A stretch of DNA of 64,000 nt. Source: Caldilineaceae bacterium. Its GTDB lineage: Bacteria; Chloroflexota; Anaerolineae; Caldilineales; Caldilineaceae. Position numbers and translations under genes: made by a program. The notes beneath the pieces were generated by a model that worked only from the letters and a program-made list of their open reading frames with translations, was not told the DNA's origin and ran no database searches. Shown here in pieces: positions 24,292-33,126 of the stretch. The stretch spans positions 1 to 64,000 of the forward strand of contig JADLDO010000041.1 in assembly GCA_020846635.1 (NCBI GenBank). The letters are read 5' to 3'. The stretch's first letter is position 1; every line of letters begins with the position of its first letter.

Positions 24292-27200
24292 CTAGTGCAG
24301 GAGGCCATGCTGGATGGCAAAAGCGGTGGCGGCTGTGCGGTTGTCGCAGCCGATCTTATTGAGGATATTAGTTATGTGGGAGTTGACCGTCTTGACACTG
24401 ATGATGAGGGCTGCAGCGATCTGGCGGTTGGTCGCTCCCTGCGCGACCAACCGCAGTACCTCTACCTCGCGCGCACTGAGACCTGCGGGATAGTTGCTCG
24501 CCGGGGCCGGTGCGGATGTTGTCGTTGCGGCCAAAGCCGCCGAGGTTCGGGCATTGCTCCTGAGTTCCACCACCAGTGGTGAAGCCAAAAAGGCGGCGCG
24601 CAACGGTTCGTCGTCCAGGCTCTCTGCAAGGCCGGTGACCCCTTCTAGGGCCTGGTGGAGCGGTTCGACGTTGGGACGACCCAAGAGCACATAGGCTTCC
24701 GCTAAGCGCAGCCGCGTCTTCCAGCGCAGCGAACCATGATCGAGGCTATCCGCCAGGGTCACGGCCTCTTCAAGACATTGCGCGGCCTCCTCAAGGCGAC
24801 CCAGGCGGAGTAATGCCTGACCCGCCAGGAGCAAACTCTTGGCGCTGTTCTTGGTCATCCCTTTGGTCTGGGCCAGGCTGCCTGCTTCGGCTGTACTTTG
24901 TAGGGCAGCATCCGCATCGCCCTGCGCCAGTGCGAGTTCGGCGCAGACCAGATGGTAGCGGTTGAGAACGCGATAGCGGCTCATCTGCACACGATCCAGA
25001 ATCGCCTCGACCTCCTGCCGGTAGCTATTTGCAGCCTGTAAGCGCCCCATCAGCAGTTCATCGTCCGCCAGATTGAGCAAGGTATAACACTCAGCCTCCC
25101 AGTTGCGGTCGATACCGGCGCGGCGGCAGGCAGACAGCGCCTGCTTGTCCCAATGCAGCGCCGATTCAGCGTCGCCCAATTCCTGGTAGAGGAAGCCCAA
25201 TGTGTTCAGCAACTTGGCGAGGTAGTGGCTTTCGCCCGACTCTTCGGCGTGCTCCAAGCCGGCGTGCAAGGTGCCGCGCGCTTGAGCGTAGTGACCCAAT
25301 TCCACCTGGGTCATGCCCAGGGCAAAACATGCTCCGCTCACGGCCAATGCATTGCCGCTGCTCTTGGCCGTCTCTTCGGCAGCACTGGCGAAGTCTTGAG
25401 CTTCGGCATATCGTCCTGTAAAAGTCGCCGCATAGGCCAAATTTTGCAGGCTGCGGGCCAGCACACTGGGCACATCGGCGCTGCGCGCCAGTTGAACGGC
25501 CTGCTCGAGGTGACGGCGCGCGGGCGCCAGATCGCCCGTGATTACATCCAAATGGCCCAAATTGAAGTGCGCCAGCGCTAACACCTGGGCATCGCCGGCT
25601 TGTTGGGCGATGTGCAACGCCATGTTCCCGGTGCTGCGTGCTTGATCGAGACGGTTGAGCCAACCCTGGAGAATGCTCAACTGGCACAACGCCCGGCTCT
25701 CGGCCTGGTGGTCGCCGGTGCTGCGGGCGGCCTCGAGCATGTGGGTGAAGGCAACTTGCGCCTGGTCTTTATGGTTGAGCACAGCATACCCCTCGCCCAG
25801 CCGTTCATAAAGCGAGAGCAGCAATTCCGCGTCGACTGCCGTTGCTATATTGTGTGCGGCGTCGAGCGCCTGGGCATAAAATTGCAGGGCGCTCTGCACA
25901 GCGTAGCGCGGCCCGGCGGCGTCGCCCGCCGCCCGGTTATAGTGGAGCGCCTTGGGCCACTCTTCGCCGGTATAGAAGTGATAGGCCAATTCGGCTAGTT
26001 GCTCGTGATGCGCCAGGCCGGCATCTGGGGGCGTGCGCGCTTCGAGCAGGAGAGCGATATAGGCGTGGAGTCGCTTGCGCCGTCGTCCTACTTGGCGATG
26101 GTAGAGTACTTCGCGGATGAGGCCGTGACGAAAGCGATAGCGTTCCCTGCGCTCATCAACCACCGCCACCAGGTGCGCCGCCAGCACCTGATCCAGCACA
26201 GCGAGCAGCGTATCTTCCGGCCATGACAGCACCCCCTCGACGACTGCCAGGTCCCAGTGTTCACCAACCACAGAGGCAACTGCCAAAAACGCGTCTGCTT
26301 TTGCATCCAGCCGCGCCACACGCGCCGAAATCACTTGCTGTAAGAAGGGCGGGATGGGTACAGGCTGTGCCGGTGGAGACCAGCGACCGAGCGCATCCTG
26401 GGTGAGTAACTTCTGGTCCACGAGGTCGTTGAGAAGTTCGACCAAAAAGAGGGGATGGCCTTCGGAGCGCCCGTGAAGATAGCGTGCCAAACGCGGGCTA
26501 CACGGCCCGTGATAGGCTTCCACCAGCCGTACCGTGTCATTTTCATTGAGCGGTGACAGCCGGATCACCGCCAGCGGGCGATTGCGCTGCAGGCTGGGCA
26601 GTAGGTCATAGAGTGGGTGGTCGCTGTGGAGTTCCTCGGAACGATAGGTGGCGATGACCAGGATCGATACTTCGTCCACTTGGCGCGTCACAAAGTCCAG
26701 CAGGTCGAGCGTATCAGCGTCTGCCCAGTGTAGGTCGTCCAGAAGCAGGACGAGAGGCCGAGCCGCCGCAGCGCTGCGCAGCCATGCGTTGACGGCGCGC
26801 AGGAGTAGATAGGCGGAGTGTACGGCCGGCGCGCTGCCAAAGGGCGCAGGCAGTGAATCAAGTTCCACACTCACTTCGGCCTCGATCTCGGTCAACAGCT
26901 CCTGCCAGGGCAAAAAGGGCGGCAGCACCCCTCGTTCATAGCAATGACCAGTGGTAAAGACAGCCCCCAGTGCCTGCGCCTGTTGACCGCAGGCCAACGC
27001 CAACGAGGTCTTGCCGATGCCAGCTGAGCCTTCGATCAGCACCAGCCCCCCTTGCCCGCGCGCCGCGGCTTCCAGGCTGCGCCGGAGTACCCGCAAGGCA
27101 CCGGCGCGCTCACCGTTCAGAACATGCAGATGCACCAGCCTTTGTACTTCCACTTCCGCCAGGACACCCTGCTGCCAGAGACGGCGCGCATAGGTGACAG

Positions 27201-27729
27201 CCGCCAGATAATCGCCTTGACCTTCCACCAGGCCAACCAACTGGCGCAAACCGTCCAACCACTGCTGGCGCAGCCGTTCGCGTGGCGCCGCGAGCCACAA
27301 GTCTTGGCAAGCAGGCAGTAAGTCGCCCGTGTACAGACGGATCGCTTCTTCCCAGGTCGCGCGCGCCTGCGTTAGGTCGATAGCAGCTTGAGCCTGCTCG
27401 ATTCCCTGCTCAAAGTTCGTCACGTCGAGGTGAAACTGAACATCCGGCTGCCACTGCCAGGAGTCCGGCGTCAGCCGTAGCCACTGCCCGGCAGCAGGCA
27501 GCACCTGGATCAGTTCCTGATAGAGGGAGTCCAACTGCGTGAGTGCCGCTTGCTCACTTATTTGGGGCCAGAGGAGAGAGGCGACGTACTGGCGGCTGGG
27601 CAAGGTGTCACGATGCAGCGCCAGAAGGGCCAGCAGCGATTGTAAGCGCGGCGGGTAAAGCGCCGTCACCTGTTCATCGTTGTAGAGAATACGGAAGTGG
27701 CCCAACAGCTGGATCTGCAACTCTGGCAT
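24292..27729 (-). CDS. Large BTAD/AAA ATPase/TPR/LuxR transcriptional regulator
   Basis: About 1145 residues. The N-terminal SARP-like winged helix and BTAD region begins MPELQIQLLGHFRILYND. A STAND/AAA ATPase follows with Walker A IEGSAGIGKTSLALACG and Walker B PLVLLLDDLHWADADTLDL. The middle has many TPR-like repeats (for example ALAHFNLGHLDVITGDLAPA). A LuxR HTH lies at the C-terminus: GLSAREVEVLRLVAQGATNR then SVKTVNSHITNILNKIG. Such proteins act as signal-gated activators; the inducer is unknown. The start at 27729 is chosen from family alignment and the upstream site is weak. It is the longest gene in the window and appears intact. Confidence 0.9.
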   Translation of the reverse strand: MPELQIQLLGHFRILYNDEQVTALYPPRLQSLLALLALHRDTLPSRQYVASLLWPQISEQAALTQLDSLYQELIQVLPAAGQWLRLTPDSWQWQPDVQFHLDVTNFEQGIEQAQAAIDLTQARATWEEAIRLYTGDLLPACQDLWLAAPRERLRQQWLDGLRQLVGLVEGQGDYLAAVTYARRLWQQGVLAEVEVQRLVHLHVLNGERAGALRVLRRSLEAAARGQGGLVLIEGSAGIGKTSLALACGQQAQALGAVFTTGHCYERGVLPPFLPWQELLTEIEAEVSVELDSLPAPFGSAPAVHSAYLLLRAVNAWLRSAAAARPLVLLLDDLHWADADTLDLLDFVTRQVDEVSILVIATYRSEELHSDHPLYDLLPSLQRNRPLAVIRLSPLNENDTVRLVEAYHGPCSPRLARYLHGRSEGHPLFLVELLNDLVDQKLLTQDALGRWSPPAQPVPIPPFLQQVISARVARLDAKADAFLAVASVVGEHWDLAVVEGVLSWPEDTLLAVLDQVLAAHLVAVVDERRERYRFRHGLIREVLYHRQVGRRRKRLHAYIALLLEARTPPDAGLAHHEQLAELAYHFYTGEEWPKALHYNRAAGDAAGPRYAVQSALQFYAQALDAAHNIATAVDAELLLSLYERLGEGYAVLNHKDQAQVAFTHMLEAARSTGDHQAESRALCQLSILQGWLNRLDQARSTGNMALHIAQQAGDAQVLALAHFNLGHLDVITGDLAPARRHLEQAVQLARSADVPSVLARSLQNLAYAATFTGRYAEAQDFASAAEETAKSSGNALAVSGACFALGMTQVELGHYAQARGTLHAGLEHAEESGESHYLAKLLNTLGFLYQELGDAESALHWDKQALSACRRAGIDRNWEAECYTLLNLADDELLMGRLQAANSYRQEVEAILDRVQMSRYRVLNRYHLVCAELALAQGDADAALQSTAEAGSLAQTKGMTKNSAKSLLLAGQALLRLGRLEEAAQCLEEAVTLADSLDHGSLRWKTRLRLAEAYVLLGRPNVEPLHQALEGVTGLAESLDDEPLRAAFLASPLVVELRSNARTSAALAATTTSAPAPASNYPAGLSAREVEVLRLVAQGATNRQIAAALIISVKTVNSHITNILNKIGCDNRTAATAFAIQHGLLH

Positions 27730-27839
27730 GATGGACAGGCCTACGCAAGAGGAACGGAACGCGAACCGTAGATAAGAGCATACTGGCACGAGCACTCCGC
27801 TGTCAACCTGATGGAGATACCGTTGCTGAACAGGGCAGG

Positions 27840-28199
27840 ATGCTCGCTAGAATCGATTACGAGGATGAGTTGGAGCCGCTGGTCGTTTCACACGGCTGGT
27901 CACGTCCACATGATGAGCAGTCCAAGTTCCTTGACAACTTCAACTGGACAGGGACGATGGATCCCTCCGCCTACATCAGCGTGGGGGCTGCCATTCGCTT
28001 CCAGCGCGAGCACAACTGGCATACTGTACGCGCTGCCTGTCATCACTCGCTAGCCAAACGCGCGGCCGCATCAATGAGATCACGGGTCTTGAGCCGGTTT
28101 GTCCTGATTCGACCACCTGGTTTTCACAAATGTTTGTGGCCCGCCTGCCACAGGATATGGAACGCTTGTTGGGGCGATTGAGAAGTATCTCTGGCCTCG
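27840..28199 (+). pseudogene. Decayed second copy of the class V aminotransferase
   Basis: Reads LEPLVVSHGWSRPHDEQSK and FLDNFNWTGTMDPSAYISVG, matching the intact enzyme at 16824-18002. It then changes frame near 28050 and continues as EITGLEPVCPDSTTWFSQMF and VARLPQ. It skips about 45 residues to DMERLLG and IEKYL. The N-terminal half with the PLP lysine is absent. Base differences from the intact copy fall mostly at third codon positions, so it was an old paralogue that decayed, not a fresh duplication. A good terminator follows. Confidence 0.85.
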
Positions 28200-28222
28200 A
28201 ACTAGATGGGTAACTGTTTGAG

Positions 28223-28257
28223 GGGGCAAGGTGCCGTGTGGCATCTTGCCCCTTTTT
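28223..28257 (+). terminator. Rho-independent terminator
   Basis: GGGGCAAGGTGCC (28223-28235), loop GTGT, GGCATCTTGCCCC (28240-28252), then TTTTT. The stem has one G-T pair. It belongs to the decayed aminotransferase copy. Confidence 0.85.
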
Positions 28258-28503
28258 GCTTGATTAGCCACCAGCTCATATGGTACACAATGAGCCGGAG
28301 TAGTCATGCTCTCGCGTATGCCTACCCCTGGCTCCGTAGCCCAGATCAGTGGCACTCATGCCCAAGGGCGATATGCAGTTGTGTTTGCACGTCAACACAG
28401 ACGACTCACGGATCTGAGGCATTTGGCGCGATAATGAAAGGGGACGGTTCACACAGCCCGCCCTCGTCCCGATCCGTTTGGCTGTCCCAGGGAGCCGGCG
28501 TCC

Positions 28504-29223
28504 ATGTCAGACACAACCGCCACCTACCAGCAGTTGCAGTTGCACATCGTCAAGCCAGGCTGTCCAATCTGCGCGCTGTGCGAAGCTGCCGTTGAGACAT
28601 ACCTGGACACGCTATTGTGGGAATCGTCGACCGACTTCAATCTGCACAACATGCTTAACGCGTCCCTCGGCTTTTGTGGACGTCACAGCCGTCAGCTTCT
28701 CACCTTTGGGGGCCAGCGTTTGGCGGCAGCGGTGATTGAACGGGCGTCGCTGTTGGCTGCAACTCGGCGTTTGCCCGAAATAGCCACTGCTTCGGAGGGG
28801 TTGCCCTCAGGCTGGGGGCGCATACGACAGCTATGGGCAAGCAGCAAGGTGCCACTTGTCCAATCCACGCTGTCTCCCTATGTTGCCCCCTGTCCTGCAT
28901 GTGTACGCCAATCCGCTGAAGAAGTGCGTGGACTCGAAATGCTGCTCAAGCATCTTGACGAATTCGCAGCACCACTGCAAAAAGCCGGTGGCCTTTGTCT
29001 CCCCCACTTCAACCAGATTACCTACCTTGCCAATGCCACACAGCGCGCTACACTGCTCAGGATACAGCAGCAGGTGTGGGATGATCTTGCTCAGCACCTT
29101 GAAGAGTTCATCCGCAAACAGATGGATCATCACCACAAAGACCCCATTAGCGAGCCGGGGCGCTTGGCATTGGAACGCACCATTGCCGCGCTGACCGGTG
29201 AATTTCCTGTGCGTGTGCGCTAG
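28504..29223 (+). CDS. DUF6062-family protein with paired Cys/His motifs
   Basis: 239 residues. Two similar halves each hold a CPxC pair and a later Cys-x-x-His: CPICALC with FCGRHSRQL, and CPACVRQS with GLCLPHFNQ. The pattern suggests two zinc- or metal-binding sites and matches the DUF6062 family, which is common in Chloroflexota and of unknown function. The start at 28504 has AGGGAGCC upstream. It stands alone between a terminator and the convergent CDF gene. Confidence 0.8.
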   Translation: MSDTTATYQQLQLHIVKPGCPICALCEAAVETYLDTLLWESSTDFNLHNMLNASLGFCGRHSRQLLTFGGQRLAAAVIERASLLAATRRLPEIATASEGLPSGWGRIRQLWASSKVPLVQSTLSPYVAPCPACVRQSAEEVRGLEMLLKHLDEFAAPLQKAGGLCLPHFNQITYLANATQRATLLRIQQQVWDDLAQHLEEFIRKQMDHHHKDPISEPGRLALERTIAALTGEFPVRVR

Positions 29224-29443
29224 TTGATGTTGTTATCCTCATTGTCTTTCTACCCTCGTTTTCGATTTGCGTACCATAGATGGACGAGATCGGGCGCGGT
29301 TACAGTACAAGTGGGGATTGGGAGCGCGAATTTTGAAATTCGTAATGGGCCTTTCGATCACACCAACTCTCAATATCATCAGGATGCGCGGCAATCGCCA
29401 TTACCGAGGCTGCCGCCGGAAGGTCAATAATCATACTGCTCGC

Positions 29444-30604
29444 CTAACTTACCTGTACTGAAACTAGTTGCACCTCATGATGGGCTGTTAGCTGGTGGTG
29501 TTCCTCATACTGGGGGCTCCATGGATCTACATGCACCAACACCTCAGAGAGGTAAGGCAATGCATGAAAGAGGTCGTGGCGCAGATGCTCGGCAATATGG
29601 TGGCTCTCCTCGGTCGTCAGGTGCGGGTCTACAGCAATGCCGATATCTGCGTGCAGGCGATGACCCATCCAGCGCATCCGCAGCCATTCTAACTTCTTCA
29701 CCTCACCCTGTTGTAGAATCACCGCCTCTGCCCGCTCTAAATGCTCTGGTTCGATGGCGTCCATCAGCCGGTACCACATGGTCTTGGTAGCATCCCAAGT
29801 GATAAACAGAATAGCGATGCCGATCAACATGCCAATGATGGGATCGACAATCGGATAGCCAAGCCAAGAGCCAGCCACCGCAATTAACACTGCGAGCGAA
29901 GTCAAACCGTCAGTACGGGCGTGCATGCCATCTGCCACCATAGCTGCCGAGCCAATACGCCGCCCCACGCGGATCTGAAACCATGCTACAGTTTCATTGC
30001 CTAGAAAACCAACAACTGCGGCTAGCGCCACCCAGCCTAGGCTGGTAAGGGGTTCAGGGTCAATGAGCTTCTGGAAAGATTCCCAAAAGATAATACCGGC
30101 GCTAAAGGCAATCGAGAGCACAATGAAAATCCCTGCGACATCTTCAGCGCGGCTAAAGCCATAGGTATAACGCCGCGTTGCTACGCGACGCGCAAGGTAA
30201 AAGGCGATGAGCAGGGGTATCGAATTGAGACCGTCACCAATATTGTGTACAGTGTCGGCAAAGAGCGCAATACTACCACTCCACCAGAAGATAATGATCT
30301 GCAGGATTGCGGTAGCCGCTAGCGCTGCTAACGCAATCCAAACGGCACGAATGCCTTCCTCGTTGGCAGCAAAGGCAGAATCAGTGACCAGCGCATCATG
30401 TTGATGGCTGTGACCGTGAAGATGAAAGATCGTGCTAATCCAGCCCCATATCCCACTGCCGTGGTGATCAGGATCATCATGGCTGTGGCTATGACCGTGA
30501 TCATGTCCGTGATCGTGGTCATGCTTGGCATGATGACCCTGATCGCCGTGATCATCATGCGGATGGAGATGGGGATGGGCCTGACCGTTATTCCTAATCG
30601 TCAT
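29444..30604 (-). CDS. Cation diffusion facilitator (CDF) heavy-metal exporter
   Basis: 386 residues. The first 70 are a His-rich, Asp-rich metal-binding tail (HDHDHGHDHGHSHSHDD). A CDF transmembrane domain follows with the two transport-site motifs: ADTVHNIGDGLNS in TM2 and ADGMHARTDGLTS in TM5, giving HxxxD twice. This suggests Zn2+ (or Cd2+/Co2+) export with proton exchange. The C-terminal cytoplasmic CDF domain contains WMGHRLHADIGIAVDP. It is encoded 16 nt after the ArsR/SmtB regulator and must be co-transcribed with it and induced by metal. Confidence 0.92.
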   Translation of the reverse strand: MTIRNNGQAHPHLHPHDDHGDQGHHAKHDHDHGHDHGHSHSHDDPDHHGSGIWGWISTIFHLHGHSHQHDALVTDSAFAANEEGIRAVWIALAALAATAILQIIIFWWSGSIALFADTVHNIGDGLNSIPLLIAFYLARRVATRRYTYGFSRAEDVAGIFIVLSIAFSAGIIFWESFQKLIDPEPLTSLGWVALAAVVGFLGNETVAWFQIRVGRRIGSAAMVADGMHARTDGLTSLAVLIAVAGSWLGYPIVDPIIGMLIGIAILFITWDATKTMWYRLMDAIEPEHLERAEAVILQQGEVKKLEWLRMRWMGHRLHADIGIAVDPHLTTEESHHIAEHLRHDLFHALPYLSEVLVHVDPWSPQYEEHHQLTAHHEVQLVSVQVS

Positions 30605-30620
30605 TGCTGTACCCCATTTT

Positions 30621-31007
30621 CTATGAATTCGATGCGAAGAGTTGTGCTTCCGCTGGCTGAGTAGGATCAGACAGGTGGCGCCGGACGTGATCTAGGTGGA
30701 AGAGCGCCTCTCGGAAGAGAGCGCCTACATGTACATCATCAATGGAGTAGTAGATTTGATTGCCTTCCCGACGTGTGCGCACCAAGCGCGCAGCTCGCAA
30801 TTTGGCCAGATGGTGGGAGACGGCAGACGGCGAAACCGAGACATAGCGGCTGATCTCGTTGACGTTATATTCGCGACGGGTGAGCAAATAAATGAGCTGC
30901 GCTCTAGTGGTATCGCTGAGCGCTTTGAAAACCTCGACGACATCTGCCAGGAGATCCTCTGGCAGTGCGTCAGCATTGAGAACTGCATCGTGTCGATCGT
31001 CCATCAT
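30621..31007 (-). CDS. ArsR/SmtB-family metal-sensing repressor
   Basis: 128 residues. The winged-helix core reads KALSDTTRAQLIYLLTRREY, then SPSAVSHHLAKLRAARLVRT and REGNQIYYSIDD. The C-terminal helix carries DVHVGALFREALFHLDHVRRH-like Asp/His spacing of the alpha5 zinc site in SmtB/CzrA, so it probably releases DNA upon Zn2+ binding. No CxC motif of ArsR/CadC type is present. It is first in an operon with the CDF exporter. A perfect SmtB-type operator lies 20 nt upstream of the ATG, so the gene represses itself and the exporter. Confidence 0.92.
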   Translation of the reverse strand: MMDDRHDAVLNADALPEDLLADVVEVFKALSDTTRAQLIYLLTRREYNVNEISRYVSVSPSAVSHHLAKLRAARLVRTRREGNQIYYSIDDVHVGALFREALFHLDHVRRHLSDPTQPAEAQLFASNS

Positions 31008-31026
31008 CTCACTTTCTTCTCATATA

Positions 31027-31040
31027 TGAACAGATATTCA
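31027..31040. promoter_or_regulatory. SmtB/CzrA-type operator
   Basis: TGAACAGATATTCA within ATATATGAACAGATATTCAG matches the known SmtB/ZiaR/CzrA operator core (TGAA-N6-TTCA). It lies 20 nt before the regulator's start, where repressor binding would block the promoter of the arsR-CDF operon. Confidence 0.8.
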
Positions 31041-31187
31041 GTTAATGTAAGATATATCATGAACTGAGTAGTCGTCAAGAATATATGCCGCAATCAATCT
31101 CTAGTTTCCCTGCCATGTCACAAAACGCGCTCATAATCCGTCTTACCTCCAAATTGAGATGACATCCCGCATTTGAAAGGAGAGACT

Positions 31188-32072
31188 GTGCAGAGTGATC
31201 CATTTGAAGAATACCGCTCGCTGTTGTTCGCCATAGCCTATCGCATGTTGGGCAGACCGATGGAGGCGGAAGACATTGTGCAGGAGGCGTATCTGCGCTA
31301 TCGCGCCACGCCACCGGAGTCGATTCGCACGCTCAAGAGTTTTCTGACGACCATTGTGCATCATCTATGCATTGACCATCTACGATCGGCGCAGGTGCAG
31401 CGAGAAAACTACGTCGGCCCCTGGCTGCCAGAGCCGCTCATTACGAGTGATGGCGCAGCACTGATGTCGCCGCTGCACCAGATCATGGACGAAGAATCGA
31501 TCTCGATGGCTTTTCTTGTGTTGCTCGAAAGCCTCTCCCCGCTGGAACGTGCCGTGTTCCTGCTGAGGGAAGTTTTTGACTACGAGTATGCCGAAATTGC
31601 GCAGATTACTGGACGCGACGAAGTCGCTTGCCGCCAACTCTTCAGTCGCGCAAAAAAGCACATCAGCAACAATCGTCCGCGCTTTCCTGCCTCGCCAGAA
31701 GCGCACGCAAAAATGGTTGGTCGATTCCTGGAAGCCTGCATTGCCGGAGACATAGACGGCCTGATGAATTTGCTGGCAGAGGATGTCACGGCGTGGATAG
31801 ATGGCGGCGGCAAGGTCTCGGTGTCGGCAAGCCAGCCAGTTCAAGGACGCGATAAGGTGGCACGCGGCATTATTCGCCATCTATCGCGCACGCCAGAAGG
31901 CATGACCGCCGAAGTGATCGAGGCGAACGGCCTTGCCGCTGTGCTGGTGCGGGTCAAGGGGCAAATCGCCAGTCTCCTCATGTTGGAAGTGGAAGGCGAT
32001 TTTATCCGTACCATGCGTACTATCGTAAACCCGGACAAGTTGGCGCATCTCAACCTGTCATCGACGAACTGA
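31188..32072 (+). CDS. SigJ-like sigma-70 (ECF41-type) factor with SnoaL-like tail
   Basis: About 294 residues. Sigma region 2 is seen in LLFAIAYRMLGRPMEAEDIV and LKSFLTTIVHHLCIDHLRSA. Region 4 is LSPLERAVFLLREVFDYEYA followed by EIAQITGRDEVACRQLFSRA. The C-terminal 110 residues form a SnoaL/NTF2-like domain (SPEAHAKMVGRFLEACIAGD), the mark of SigJ/ECF41 proteins in which the tail controls activity instead of an anti-sigma factor. The GTG at 31188 lies after AAAGGAGAG, which is better placed than the TTG at 31173. A DUF6223-like membrane protein follows 28 nt downstream and may be its target. Confidence 0.9.
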   Translation: MQSDPFEEYRSLLFAIAYRMLGRPMEAEDIVQEAYLRYRATPPESIRTLKSFLTTIVHHLCIDHLRSAQVQRENYVGPWLPEPLITSDGAALMSPLHQIMDEESISMAFLVLLESLSPLERAVFLLREVFDYEYAEIAQITGRDEVACRQLFSRAKKHISNNRPRFPASPEAHAKMVGRFLEACIAGDIDGLMNLLAEDVTAWIDGGGKVSVSASQPVQGRDKVARGIIRHLSRTPEGMTAEVIEANGLAAVLVRVKGQIASLLMLEVEGDFIRTMRTIVNPDKLAHLNLSSTN

Positions 32073-32100
32073 GAGAAATCCTATGAAAGGAACAAAATCC

Positions 32101-32541
32101 ATGAAACGAACCTTCACTCTTATTCTCGCCGCCCTGGCTGCGATCATCCTATTCGCAGGGCTTGTGTATGCCGTACTGGTGGCCGCGCACCTTTCCGAGC
32201 CAGCCGCCACTACGGTTTCCGGCTTAACCTCCCGGCGACTTTGGGCGACCCTGGCCGCTGTGCTGGCGCTGGTCGGTGTGGTTATCGGCGGGCTGGCTTT
32301 GGCCCGCCCGGCCAGTCGTCTCGGCAGCGCCTCCACACCCAGAGGGTTCCCGCTCGGAACCAGCGTGGCCCTGGTAGCGGGGCTAATCGCCGTACTCAAC
32401 GGCGGTCTGAATTTGGTCGTCGCCAACGGGGGACCCGGCACCGGCAACGGAGTAGTTGGTGCTGCCGGAGTAGTGGTGCTGGGGCTGATCGCCATGGTCG
32501 TTGGCGGGCTGGGTATGACTCGATCCCGTAGCACCGTCTGA
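32101..32541 (+). CDS. DUF6223-like small membrane protein
   Basis: 146 residues with four hydrophobic spans: an N-terminal signal/anchor (TFTLILAALAAIILFAGLVY), LWATLAAVLALVGVVIGGLA, VALVAGLIAVLNGGLNLVV and VVGAAGVVVLGLIAMVVGG. The pattern SGLTSRRLWATLAAVLAL...GGLALARPASR and GGPGTGNGVVGAAGV fits DUF6223. Its function is unknown. It follows the SigJ-like gene at 28 nt and is probably in its operon. The ATG at 32101 has AAAGGAAC upstream. A long hairpin lies 79 nt after the stop. Confidence 0.75.
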   Translation: MKRTFTLILAALAAIILFAGLVYAVLVAAHLSEPAATTVSGLTSRRLWATLAAVLALVGVVIGGLALARPASRLGSASTPRGFPLGTSVALVAGLIAVLNGGLNLVVANGGPGTGNGVVGAAGVVVLGLIAMVVGGLGMTRSRSTV

Positions 32542-32620
32542 CCCAAGACATGCACAGCGTATGAGTACCATGATTGGTTTAATGGCCGCGCCGAAGCCCT
32601 ACGAGTGAACTGAGTGTAGT

Positions 32621-32665
32621 GGATATTTCCGTCACCTGACTGCTGGACAGGTGACGGAAATATCC
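32621..32665. terminator. Perfect 18-bp hairpin, probable factor-type terminator
   Basis: An 18-bp perfect stem (GGATATTTCCGTCACCTG at 32621-32638 and its complement at 32648-32665) around a 9-nt loop. It separates the DUF6223 gene from the VOC gene. No T-run follows, so it may end transcripts or protect 3' ends in another way. Confidence 0.6.
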
Positions 32666-32721
32666 GGGCCGGTGGCGATAAGATGACAAACATAAGATGA
32701 CAAACGAGGAGAGCTAACTAA

Positions 32722-33126
32722 GTGGAAACAGCACAAAACAACTTCATTTTAGGTCTTTGGGGCGTTCGCTATCAAGTCAAAGATGTTCAGCGCTCAATTG
32801 CGTTCTATACCCAAATGCTCGGTTTCAATTTAGATCATCAGAATTTGCCCGCATTTGGTCAGGTATCACTCAGCAACCTCAAACTGATTCTCAGCGGTCC
32901 CGGTGCTTCTGGTTCAAGGCCCATGCCCAATGGACAACAGCAAGCGCCAGGAGGATGGAATCGGATCGTTCTCCAAGTGGAGGATTTGCCTGCACGCATT
33001 GCCGACCTTAGGCAGAAGGGTGTGAACTTTAGAAATGAGATGGAAGTCGGTCCAGGCGGCAAGCAAATTCAAGTGGAAGACCCTGACGGCAATCCGGTAG
33101 AGTTGTTCGAACCTGCGCGGCGATGA
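32722..33126 (+). CDS. VOC-superfamily (glyoxalase-like) protein
   Basis: 134 residues beginning at GTG after GGAGAGCTAACTAA. The two beta-alpha-beta-beta-beta modules are visible: VRYQVKDVQRSIAFYTQMLG and WNRIVLQVEDLPARIADLRQ. The end motif QIQVEDPDGNPVELFEP carries the C-terminal Glu used as a metal ligand in this fold. Members are glyoxalases, dioxygenases or resistance proteins; the specific reaction is not known. It stands alone. Confidence 0.88.
   Translation: METAQNNFILGLWGVRYQVKDVQRSIAFYTQMLGFNLDHQNLPAFGQVSLSNLKLILSGPGASGSRPMPNGQQQAPGGWNRIVLQVEDLPARIADLRQKGVNFRNEMEVGPGGKQIQVEDPDGNPVELFEPARR

Noticed and set aside
30328..30664. Met/Ile-rich frames on both strands at the CDF gene start
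   Set aside because: They result from the His/Asp-repeat codons of the exporter's N-terminal tail.
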